Positions 23,848 to 30,658 of a stretch of DNA of 39,344 nucleotides are shown here, in pieces. The first letter of the stretch is position 1. Each line of letters begins with the position of its first letter. The translations under genes were made by a program, and so were the position numbers. The notes under the pieces were generated by a model that searched no databases, had not been told where the DNA came from, and saw nothing but the letters and a program-made list of their open reading frames with translations. The DNA is from Pseudomonadota bacterium (GTDB taxonomy: Bacteria > Pseudomonadota > Alphaproteobacteria > Sphingomonadales > Sphingomonadaceae): contig JAEZZI010000031.1 in NCBI GenBank assembly GCA_023418595.1, forward strand, positions 1-39,344, given 5' to 3'.

Positions 23848-24582
23848 TTACCCGGAAAAACCATCTTTCGCTGCGCGTAGTTCCGCCAGTTTTTCAGCGC
23901 TTTCGGCGCGCAGGAACGGGTTGGTCGCCCGTTCGACGCCAATGGTGGTCGGCACCGTCGGCTCGCCTGCGACACGCGCCGCATCGACCTCCGCCATCCG
24001 GTGGCGGATCGCGTCATTGTCGGGCTCCGCAACCAACGCGAACCGCCCGTTCGACTGGGTGTATTCGTGCGCGCAATAGATAACGGTTTCATCCGGCAGG
24101 CCTGCGAACCGCTGCATGTTCGCGAACATCTGGTCCGCCGTCCCCTCGAACAGCCGCCCGCAGCCCATGGCGAACAACGTGTCGCCCACGAACGCCACGG
24201 CGTCGTCGGCAAAGTGATAGGCGATGTGTCCGGCGGTGTGCGCCGGCACCTCCATCACCACGGCCTCATGCGCCCCCAGCGATACGCGGTCGCCTTCCGC
24301 CACCAGCCGGTCGGCGGTCGGAATGCGCGCCGCTTCGGCGGCGGGCGCAATCACCGTCGCGCCATGCGCTACCTTGATTGCCGCGTTTCCACCGGTGTGG
24401 TCGGGATGCCAGTGGGTGTTCCAGATCGCCCCGATCCGCCAGCCGCGCCGGTCGGCCTCGGCCAGCACCGGCGCGGCCTCGGCGGGATCGACCACCATCG
24501 TCTCGCCGCTGGCGTCGTCATGCACCAGCCAGACATAATTGTCGCTGAGCGCCGGAATGCGGACGATCTGGAGCGTGCTCAC
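23848..24582 (-). CDS. gloB: Hydroxyacylglutathione hydrolase (glyoxalase II)
   Basis: A 244-residue metallo-beta-lactamase-fold enzyme that hydrolyses S-D-lactoylglutathione to D-lactate and glutathione, the second step of methylglyoxal detoxification. The metal motif THWHPDHTGG is present, with further ligands in HTAGHIAYH, FVGDTLFAMGCGRLFEG and the family motif CAHEYTQSN. The start is GTG 24582 (MSTLQIVRIPALSDNYVWL region), one base after the gloA stop codon, with GGTGAG as ribosome site. The length is normal, with the C-terminal glutathione-binding part (NPFLRAES) intact. Confidence 0.96.
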   Translation of the reverse strand: MSTLQIVRIPALSDNYVWLVHDDASGETMVVDPAEAAPVLAEADRRGWRIGAIWNTHWHPDHTGGNAAIKVAHGATVIAPAAEAARIPTADRLVAEGDRVSLGAHEAVVMEVPAHTAGHIAYHFADDAVAFVGDTLFAMGCGRLFEGTADQMFANMQRFAGLPDETVIYCAHEYTQSNGRFALVAEPDNDAIRHRMAEVDAARVAGEPTVPTTIGVERATNPFLRAESAEKLAELRAAKDGFSG

Positions 24583-24583
24583 C

Positions 24584-25039
24584 TCACCAGCTTCCCGTGT
24601 TGGGCATCGACTTCCACGGCTCGGCCGGCGGCAGCGCGCCATCCAGTTGCAGCAATTCGATCGAGATATCGTCGGGCGTCTTCACGAACGCCATATAGCC
24701 GTCACGCGGCGGGCGGTTGATCGTCACGCCGGCGTCCATCAGCCGCTGGCAGGTGTCGTAAATGTTGTCGACGCGATAGGCGAGATGCCCGAAATTGCGC
24801 CCGCCGGTATAGGTTTCGGGCGCGCTTCCGTCTTCGGGCGGCCAGTTATAGGTCAACTCCACCTCGGCGTCGGCGCGCTCGCCCTCGCCCTTCATCTCGC
24901 TTGGCGTCGCGAGGAAGATCAGCGTGAAGCGCCCCGCTTCGCTGTCCATCCGCCGGACCTCCCTCAGCCCCAGCAATTCGAAGAACGCCACCGTCGCCTC
25001 GGGGTCCGTAACGCGGATCATGGTGTGGAGATATTTCAT
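24584..25039 (-). CDS. gloA: Lactoylglutathione lyase (glyoxalase I)
   Basis: A 151-residue VOC-family isomerase that converts the methylglyoxal-glutathione hemithioacetal to S-lactoylglutathione. The four metal ligands are visible: His in MKYLHTMIRV, Glu in VELTYNW, His in NFGHLAYRV and Glu in ISIELLQ. ATG 25039 is the family start. The gene is immediately upstream of gloB, separated by one base, so the two-step pathway forms a coupled operon. Confidence 0.96.
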   Translation of the reverse strand: MKYLHTMIRVTDPEATVAFFELLGLREVRRMDSEAGRFTLIFLATPSEMKGEGERADAEVELTYNWPPEDGSAPETYTGGRNFGHLAYRVDNIYDTCQRLMDAGVTINRPPRDGYMAFVKTPDDISIELLQLDGALPPAEPWKSMPNTGSW

Positions 25040-25129
25040 GACGGCACCTTTCGTTTCGTCGTATGTCAGCAACGGCTCATCGGCAGCATGTCAATCGAGT
25101 CGTGGACAATATCGGGAAGGGGAACGCGC

Positions 25130-25849
25130 GTGGAAAGCCGAATTTCCGACAAAACGACGATGGCGCTGGGAATCGCGGCAGCGATCGTCGCGCTGGGGCT
25201 GATCGTCGGCGGCTATCTGCTGGGTAACGGGCTGGTGCGTGCGAAACATGCCGACCGGTCGGTCACGGTGCGCGGATTGGCGGAGCAGAATGTCACGGCG
25301 GACCTGGCGGTCTGGACGCTCAACTATTCGTCGCAAGGGTTGGACCTGGCCGCGGTGCAGGCCGATATCGATCGCGACACCCAGGCGATCCAACAGTTCT
25401 TCGCATCGCTCGGTTTCCCCGCCGATGCGCTGAGCCCGGCGGGGGCCAGCGTCAACCAGTTCTATAACAACGGCGTCCAGACGGTGACGATCAACCAGCG
25501 GCTGCAACTGCGCACCACCGACATCGCCCGCGCGCGGCAGGCGGTCGCGCGCCAGTTCGACCTCGTACGCCAGGGCGTGGTGCTGCAAGAGGGGTCGGGG
25601 ATCGTCTACAGCTTCACGCGGCTGAACGACATCAAACCGGCAATGGTGGCGGCAGCGACCAAGGATGCACGCGCCGCGGCCGAACAATTCGCCAGCGACA
25701 GCGGTGCAGGCGTCGGCGGGATCAAGAGCGCGACCCAAGGCTATTTCTCGATCGAGGCGCGCGATGGGGAGCAAGGCGGTTACGGCGTCGCGGACACCCC
25801 GTTCAAGAAGGTGCGGGTGGTAACGACGGTCGATTTCTATCTGAAATAG
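25130..25849 (+). CDS. SIMPL-domain protein
   Basis: A 239-residue protein with an N-terminal membrane anchor or uncleaved signal (TMALGIAAAIVALGLIVGGYL) and a SIMPL domain (DUF541), seen in SVTVRGLAEQNVTADLAVW and the C-terminal FKKVRVVTTVDFYLK. Proteins with this domain lie in the periplasm or outer membrane; one is the Brucella BP26 antigen that forms channel-like rings. GTG 25130 is preferred because GGGAAGGGGAA precedes it; ATG 25088 in the same frame is the alternative. The gene is divergent from gloA. Confidence 0.88.
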   Translation: MESRISDKTTMALGIAAAIVALGLIVGGYLLGNGLVRAKHADRSVTVRGLAEQNVTADLAVWTLNYSSQGLDLAAVQADIDRDTQAIQQFFASLGFPADALSPAGASVNQFYNNGVQTVTINQRLQLRTTDIARARQAVARQFDLVRQGVVLQEGSGIVYSFTRLNDIKPAMVAAATKDARAAAEQFASDSGAGVGGIKSATQGYFSIEARDGEQGGYGVADTPFKKVRVVTTVDFYLK

Positions 25850-25881
25850 GGCGGCCCGCCCCCCCCGCCCCCCGCCCCAAA

Positions 25882-25956
25882 CGTCATCCCAGCGAAAGCT
25901 GGGTTATCAAGCGGTTCGCACGTGGCCTGATGTCCCTGCTTTCGTAGGGATGACGT
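25882..25956. repeat. Palindromic repeat, GTCATCCCAGCGAAAGCTGGG type
   Basis: GTCATCCCAGCGAAAGCTGG and a right unit ending AGGGATGAC form an inverted pair around about 35 bases. The unit is related to the GTCAT...ATGAC family at 19600-19694 and 33979-34004. Confidence 0.7.
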
Positions 25957-25976
25957 AATTTGATACGCAAACTCCT

Positions 25977-26013
25977 CCGCTCGTTTCTCGACTTCGCTCG
26001 AAACGAACGGAGC
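25977..26013. repeat. Hairpin with core CGTTTCTCGA-TCGAAACG
   Basis: CGTTTC and GAAACG pair around a CTTCGCTC-rich loop, flanked by further partly paired bases. The sequence TTTCTCGACTTCGCTCGAAA resembles the element at 29666-29733. It lies at the 3' end of the TPR gene and could act as a transcript end. Confidence 0.65.
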
Positions 26014-26026
26014 GCGGGGGCAACGC

Positions 26027-26770
26027 CTACCCGCCCGGATTTTCCGCCAGCGCCGCCTTGGCCGACGCTGCCTGCGGGCTCTCCGGCGCCAGTTCGATCA
26101 CCCGCTGCCACGCGCCCCGCGCGCCGGCATCCTCGCCCAGCGCGGCGGCGATGTTGCCGACCTCAAGCTGCACTGCCGGATTGTCGCCGTCACGCTCCGC
26201 CGCCTCGACGATATCGTCGCGCGCGCGTTCCAGATCGCCCATCCGCCGCGCGAGCGTCGCCGACAACAGCCAGCCGAGCGGATCTTCGGGCGCCTCGCGC
26301 ACCGCGATGTTCAGATCGGCGCGCGCCGACGGCAGCTCGCCCATGCCGACGAATGCGCGCGCACGGTCGATATGCGCTTGCCCCAGTTGCAGGTCGCGCA
26401 GCAGCCCCGGATTGATCGCATTGTCGAGCGCCGCCCTGGCCCGCGTCGGCTCACCCGCCGCCAGCCAGGCATTTCCCGCCTGTGCCCAGGTCGGATAGGC
26501 AACCGAATGCCGCGCCCCCTGCGCCGCCTGCGCGGAAAATTCGAACATCGCCGCCGCCTGCGCCCATTGCCCGCCGGTCGCCAGCGCCAGCCCCTTGCAA
26601 CGATCGGCCAGAAACCCGCCGCCTTCCTTCGCCCACGCATCCGCCGCCGCGACGCCCCTTGCACTATCGGCCTCGGCAACTGCCGCGCAGGCTCGGTAAC
26701 GCTGGGGGTCGACGGGCGCGGACGCGGGCGCAGGCGCGGCCTGAGCGAGCAACATCAGGGCGGCAATCAT
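26027..26770 (-). CDS. TPR-repeat protein, probably periplasmic
   Basis: A 247-residue protein with a hydrophobic start that looks like a short signal peptide (MIAALMLLAQAAPAPASA). The remainder is built of helical repeats, such as AGNAWLAAGEPTRARAALDNAI, ARAFVGMGELPSARADLNIAV and LGWLLSATLARRMGDLERARDDI, which match TPR spacing. TPR proteins act as scaffolds; the partner is unknown. Its ATG overlaps the stop codon of the upstream hydrolase by four bases (ATGA), so they are translationally coupled. Confidence 0.88.
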   Translation of the reverse strand: MIAALMLLAQAAPAPASAPVDPQRYRACAAVAEADSARGVAAADAWAKEGGGFLADRCKGLALATGGQWAQAAAMFEFSAQAAQGARHSVAYPTWAQAGNAWLAAGEPTRARAALDNAINPGLLRDLQLGQAHIDRARAFVGMGELPSARADLNIAVREAPEDPLGWLLSATLARRMGDLERARDDIVEAAERDGDNPAVQLEVGNIAAALGEDAGARGAWQRVIELAPESPQAASAKAALAENPGG

Positions 26771-27498
26771 TCGGCTTCTCCGGAAACATCCTCAATCGCG
26801 CGCAGGATCAACGCGATATCCTGCGGGCGTGACAGCCGATGATCGCCATCCTTGATGAGCCAGGTCTGAACATCGTCGCCCGCAATCAGCCCGGCGAGGC
26901 GAACCGTGCGTTCCCACGGCACGTCCGGGTCAAGCTGCCCCTGCACCAGACGGGTCGGCACCGACAGCGCGATGGTCCCATGCATCAGCCGGTTCGCCTC
27001 CCCCGACTGCCAGAAGGTCCGCGTGGTGGTCTTCGGATGGTCGGAATATTCGGAATGCTCCTCGATTCGCCCGTCCGACAGCAGCGCCGCCTTCTGCGCG
27101 TCGCTGAACCCCCAGTCGGTGAAGTCGGGCGCGGGCGCGATGCCGACCATTCCGACGACCTGGCCAGGGCGTGCAAGCGCCGCGAGCAGCATGATCCACC
27201 CGCCCATCGAGGATCCCACCAGCACCACCGACCCTGCAACCAGATCGATCATCGCCAGCGCATCGTCGCGCCAGTCGGCCAGCCCCTGATCCGCGAACGC
27301 GCCATCGCTCTCACCGCACCCGGCATAATCGAACCTGAGCGCCGCGCGGCCCGTATCGCGCGCCCAATGCTCGACCGCCACCGCCTTGGTCCCGCTCATG
27401 TCCGACGCATAGCCCGGCAGGAACACGATGGTGGGTCCACGCCCCTCGGTTAGGTGATAGGCGATACGGGGGCGGTCGGCGCGTTCGTGATAGTGCAT
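26767..27498 (-). CDS. Alpha/beta hydrolase
   Basis: A 243-residue alpha/beta hydrolase. The nucleophile elbow GSSMGG (in VVLVGSSMGGWIMLL) gives Ser; an acid in QGQLDPDVPW and His in DGDHRLSRPQD complete the triad. The N-terminus (IAYHLTEGRGPTIVFLPGYASDMSGTKA, read as the segment FLPGYASDMSGTKA) resembles the ABHD10/YqiA-like group acting on acyl thioesters or esters. The substrate is not known. It lies 47 bases after the XRE gene and overlaps the TPR gene. Confidence 0.92.
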   Translation of the reverse strand: MHYHERADRPRIAYHLTEGRGPTIVFLPGYASDMSGTKAVAVEHWARDTGRAALRFDYAGCGESDGAFADQGLADWRDDALAMIDLVAGSVVLVGSSMGGWIMLLAALARPGQVVGMVGIAPAPDFTDWGFSDAQKAALLSDGRIEEHSEYSDHPKTTTRTFWQSGEANRLMHGTIALSVPTRLVQGQLDPDVPWERTVRLAGLIAGDDVQTWLIKDGDHRLSRPQDIALILRAIEDVSGEAE

Positions 27499-27545
27499 GG
27501 CCGCGCTTCTACGCAGCGCGGCCCCTTGTTGAAAGGGCGCTGGCT

Positions 27546-27746
27546 TCAGTCGCTCGCCGGGTTGATGAAGATCGCCTCGATCGGCTGGCCGAACACGTCG
27601 GCGATCTTGAACGCCAGCGGTAATGACGGATCATATCGCCCCGTTTCGATGGCGTTGACGCTCTGGCGCGACACTTCGAGCCGTTCGGCCAGATCCTGCT
27701 GGCTCCAGTCGCGTTCGGCACGCAGTATTTTCAGCCGGTTCTTCAT
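27546..27746 (-). CDS. XRE-type HTH regulator (small)
   Basis: A 66-residue DNA-binding protein that is almost entirely a Cro/C1-type helix-turn-helix (RLKILRAERDWSQQDLAERL, then VSRQSVNAIETGRYDPSL). This subclass, of YozG/immR-like size, is often encoded with a small membrane protein. Its start (ATG 27746) overlaps the stop codon of the membrane-protein gene by four bases. It probably represses its own operon through the dyad and direct repeats at 28175-28225. Confidence 0.93.
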   Translation of the reverse strand: MKNRLKILRAERDWSQQDLAERLEVSRQSVNAIETGRYDPSLPLAFKIADVFGQPIEAIFINPASD

Positions 27747-28153
27747 GCCGCATCCGCACGCTCGTCGCGCAATGCTAGCAGGGACTGGGCGATCCCCCAC
27801 GCGCCGCACCAGATCGGAAAGGCCAGAAAAACGGGCAGTTCGCCAACCAGCCCTTCGAACTGCAACATCCCGAGAATGCTCGACAGCGACAACAGCACGC
27901 CAAGGCCGATCAGCATCGACAACACGATACGGTCGCGAACGAATTCGTCGCTTTCCTCGCGCAAATAGATGCCAAGCACGATCAGCATCCCGACGATCGG
28001 CAGAGCGGTCAGGATCGCCATCACACCCAATATGGTCTGGGAGGGATCGAAAGCCCGGCTGACCCCGACATTGGCGGCGATCAGCAGGACATAGGCGATG
28101 GTGACGACGGCAAAGCGACGCAGGTAACGCTGCGCGGCGGGCGTTCGGTTCAT
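27743..28153 (-). CDS. Membrane protein paired with the XRE regulator
   Basis: A 136-residue protein with four predicted membrane helices (VVTIAYVLLIAANVGV, ILGVMAILTALPIVGMLIVL, IVLSMLIGLGVLLSLSSIL, LPVFLAFPIWCGAWGIAQSL). It has no recognised catalytic motif. The pairing of a small membrane protein with a tiny XRE regulator is widespread, and a signalling or stress role is often assumed; this is not proved. The upstream region carries operator-like repeats. Confidence 0.85.
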   Translation of the reverse strand: MNRTPAAQRYLRRFAVVTIAYVLLIAANVGVSRAFDPSQTILGVMAILTALPIVGMLIVLGIYLREESDEFVRDRIVLSMLIGLGVLLSLSSILGMLQFEGLVGELPVFLAFPIWCGAWGIAQSLLALRDERADAA

Positions 28154-28174
28154 GACAAGCTCGCTTTCGAATCA

Positions 28175-28206
28175 GTAAAGGGGACTTTGCGTCAAGTTCG
28201 CTTTAC
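28175..28206. promoter_or_regulatory. Inverted GTAAAG/CTTTAC and first GTCAAGTT copy
   Basis: GTAAAG (28175-28180) and CTTTAC (28201-28206) are inverted copies 20 bases apart. Between them lies GTCAAGTT (28191-28198), a direct copy of 28209-28216 eighteen bases further on. The block sits 20-50 bases upstream of the membrane-protein start codon and is likely the promoter/operator of the operon. Confidence 0.45.
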
Positions 28207-28207
28207 A

Positions 28208-28225
28208 TGTCAAGTTAACCTGACA
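28208..28225. promoter_or_regulatory. Candidate XRE operator dyad
   Basis: TGTCAAGTTAACCTGACA is an 18-bp inverted repeat with eight of nine pairs symmetric. It lies 55 bases upstream of the membrane-protein gene and includes the stop codon of the Mur ligase gene. On the minus strand it contains TTGACA, which could be the -35 box. Autoregulation by the XRE protein is the natural guess. Confidence 0.5.
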
Positions 28226-29609
28226 AATCATCCACCATGTCCTGCGCCAGCAGCGACAGCGTGTCGTCGCGGGCACCCATCAGGACGATGCGGTCGCCGG
28301 GACGCGCCATCGCAACAAGCGCCGCCGCCGCGTCGTCGCGTGCCGGGACGTGGCGGGCGTCGCGGCCTGCGGCTTGCACATCGGCGACGATGTCGGCGCT
28401 GGTGACCTCACGTGATGTGGTGCCGCCCTGATAGACGGGATCGGGCAGGACCAGCACGTCGTCGTCGTCCAGCCTGTCGGCGAACATCGCCACCAGCTCG
28501 CGGCGCATCACTTTCAACGGCCCGTAACCGTGCGGTTGGAACATCAGCAGCAACTTGCCTGGATGGGCATGCAGCGTGTCGAGCGTCGCGGCGATCTTTT
28601 CCGGGTTGTGGCCGAAATCGTCGATCACCGCGATGCCGTTCGCATCGCCGACCAGTTCGAAGCGGCGCTTCAGCCCCTTGAACCCCTCGATCGCCTTGGC
28701 AGCATCCTCGCGCGTCACGCCCGCCGCGATCGCCGCGCCGATCGCCGCCAGCGCGTTTTCGACATTATGCCGCCCCGGCACGCCAAGCCGCACCTTCAAC
28801 CGCTCGCCCCGCGACACCAGGTCGAAGGAAATCGCGTAACGCTCGGGCGCCAGATTTTCAGCACGCAGATCGGCGGACGCGTCGATCGCGACCGTCATCA
28901 GCTTCGCGCGGTCCATCGTGTCGGCCAGCGCCTCGGCTTCCGGATCACCGACATTGACCACCGTCACCCGCGCCTTGGCGGCGAAATCGCCGAACAGCGC
29001 GCGCAATTCCTCCAGCGACTTGTGGTCGAGGCTGACATTGTTGAGCACCGCGATCTCGGGCGAATAAAGTGCGATCGACCCGTCGCTTTCGTCCACCTCG
29101 GACACGAAGGCCGCGCCTTCGCCCACCAGCGCGCTGGCAAACGGCGCTTGCGGGCTGGCGAAATTCTTCATCACTGCGCCGTTCATCACCGTCGGATCGT
29201 GGCCCAGCGTGTGAAGAATCCAGCCGATCATGCCGGTCACGGTCGATTTGCCGCTGGTCCCCGCCACCCCGATGCGGCTGGCCGACGCATTGAACAGCGA
29301 CGCGAGCAGCTCGGCACGCGTCATCCGCTGAGCGCCGACGGCTTCGGCCGCGATCATGTCGGGCACGGTCGCCTCGACCGCGGCGGAGGCGACGACGATC
29401 TGGTCCCCCGACACGATGCCGCTGCCATCCTGGGGGTGGAGCGCGATGCCCCGCGCGGCAAGATCGTCGAACTTGGCCGGAAGCCTTCCGGAATCGAGGC
29501 TGCGGTCCGACCCCGCAACGCGCGCGCCGCGCCCGGCAAGGATCATCGCCAGCGGCATCATGCCCGAACCGCCGATGCCGACGAAAAAGAAGGATTTGCC
29601 CGTTTCCAT
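28215..29609 (-). CDS. Mur ligase, Mpl/MurC type
   Basis: A 464-residue Mur ligase. The N-terminal Rossmann motif is FFVGIGGSGMMPLAMIL, the ATP-binding P-loop is GVAGTSGKSTVTGMI near residue 115, and LNNVSLDHKSLEELR plus GRHNVENALAAIGAA follow in the usual order. MurC and Mpl normally read GTHGKTT at the P-loop; here it is GTSGKST, so this is a divergent branch. Because the canonical murC should lie in the dcw cluster, and because an LD-carboxypeptidase is divergent next door, a recycling role like that of Mpl (joining UDP-MurNAc to free tripeptide) is likelier than de novo MurC. That is inference. Confidence 0.82.
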   Translation of the reverse strand: METGKSFFFVGIGGSGMMPLAMILAGRGARVAGSDRSLDSGRLPAKFDDLAARGIALHPQDGSGIVSGDQIVVASAAVEATVPDMIAAEAVGAQRMTRAELLASLFNASASRIGVAGTSGKSTVTGMIGWILHTLGHDPTVMNGAVMKNFASPQAPFASALVGEGAAFVSEVDESDGSIALYSPEIAVLNNVSLDHKSLEELRALFGDFAAKARVTVVNVGDPEAEALADTMDRAKLMTVAIDASADLRAENLAPERYAISFDLVSRGERLKVRLGVPGRHNVENALAAIGAAIAAGVTREDAAKAIEGFKGLKRRFELVGDANGIAVIDDFGHNPEKIAATLDTLHAHPGKLLLMFQPHGYGPLKVMRRELVAMFADRLDDDDVLVLPDPVYQGGTTSREVTSADIVADVQAAGRDARHVPARDDAAAALVAMARPGDRIVLMGARDDTLSLLAQDMVDDLSG

Positions 29610-29659
29610 GCGAGCGCGCTATCGGCGGGGAGCAGCGGAAGCAAGTGAGCGTCCCCTTC

Positions 29660-29735
29660 CCCGTTCGTTTCGAGCGCAGTCAAGAAACGTGTTGCCGGAA
29701 GAAACGCTTTTCGACTTCGCTCGAAGCAAACGGTT
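29660..29735. repeat. Inverted repeat, TTTCGAGC/GCTCGAAG type
   Basis: CGTTTCGAGCGCAGTCAAGAAACG on the left and CGACTTCGCTCGAAGCAAACG on the right (only key parts: GTTTCGAGC and GCTCGAAGC) are inverted relative to each other. The right half resembles 25977-26013. It fills most of the gap between the divergent Mur ligase and LD-carboxypeptidase genes, so it lies in both leader regions. Confidence 0.65.
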
Positions 29736-29753
29736 GTGGGAGTCCGGGACGGG

Positions 29754-30578
29754 ATGGCAAAGCGGATCGGCGTAGTCGCCCCCGGCAGGTCGATCGACGA
29801 AAGCGTCGCCCCGCGCGTCCAGGCGCTGGCCGCGATCATCGCCCCATCGGTGGAGGTAGTCTTCCACCCGCAATGCTTCGCAGAAGACGGCCATTTCGCC
29901 GGCGACGACGGCGTCCGCGCGGGCGCCTTCCTCGAATTCGCGAACGATTCGGGGTTCGACGCGATCTGGTTCGCGCGCGGCGGATACGGCTCCAACCGCA
30001 TTCTCGACGCGGTGATGGGCCAGCTCAATTCGTCGGCAAGAGCCAAGAAATATCTCGGCTATTCGGACATGGGGTTCATGCTCGGCGCGCTCTATGCCCG
30101 CCGCATCGGTCGTCCCGCGCACGGCCCGATGCCGACCGAGATCGGGCGCAAGGACGCAGGCGCCAGCGCCGCGCGTGCGCTCAACTGGCTGATCAACGAC
30201 GATCCCCGCTCGCTCGAACCTTCGACCGCAGGCGGCGTGCCTGCGGTCGCGTTCAACCTCTCGATTCTGACGATCATGATCGGCACGCCGTGGCTGCCCG
30301 ACCTGACCGACCATGTGCTGATGATCGAGGACGTATCCGAACCGCTTTATCGAATCGACCGGATGCTGTTCCAGCTTGCCAATGCCACGCAGCTGAAGGG
30401 GGTGGCGGGGGTGCGGCTTGGCACCTTCAACGCCATTCCCGACAATGACGTGAAGTTCGGCGAAACGCTTGAAGGAATGATCCTGCGCTGGTGCGGCGAC
30501 ATGGGCGTGCCCTATCTCGGCCCCGCCAAGATCGGACATATCTCCGAGAATTACGTGGTGCCGTTCGGGGTGGCGTGA
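29754..30578 (+). CDS. LD-carboxypeptidase (peptidase family S66)
   Basis: A 274-residue S66 peptidase that removes the terminal D-Ala from muropeptide tetrapeptides, giving the tripeptide used in wall recycling. The N-terminal IGVVAPGRSID and the FARGGYGSNRILD segment mark the family. The nucleophile Ser is in GYSDMGFML. Catalytic Glu and His should lie in the later VLMIEDVSEPLYRIDRML and KIGHISENYVVPFGV segments. ATG 29754 (MAKRIGVVAPG) is preferred to GTG 29736. It is divergent from the Mur ligase gene. Confidence 0.93.
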   Translation: MAKRIGVVAPGRSIDESVAPRVQALAAIIAPSVEVVFHPQCFAEDGHFAGDDGVRAGAFLEFANDSGFDAIWFARGGYGSNRILDAVMGQLNSSARAKKYLGYSDMGFMLGALYARRIGRPAHGPMPTEIGRKDAGASAARALNWLINDDPRSLEPSTAGGVPAVAFNLSILTIMIGTPWLPDLTDHVLMIEDVSEPLYRIDRMLFQLANATQLKGVAGVRLGTFNAIPDNDVKFGETLEGMILRWCGDMGVPYLGPAKIGHISENYVVPFGVA

Positions 30579-30602
30579 CGCGCAACGCCACCTTGCCTAT
30601 AG
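30575..30602 (+). promoter_or_regulatory. Candidate promoter of thrS
   Basis: GTGACG (30575-30580) and CTATAG (30597-30602) with a 16-base spacer resemble alphaproteobacterial housekeeping promoters (TTGAC/CTATAT). It overlaps the stop codon of the LD-carboxypeptidase and leaves a leader of about 50 bases. No T-box or other leader structure was seen. Confidence 0.35.
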
Positions 30603-30658
30603 CGCGCGGTGCGGCATAAGCGCTTGTCGTTCAACCAACCGAAAAGGCTAAACTCCCC

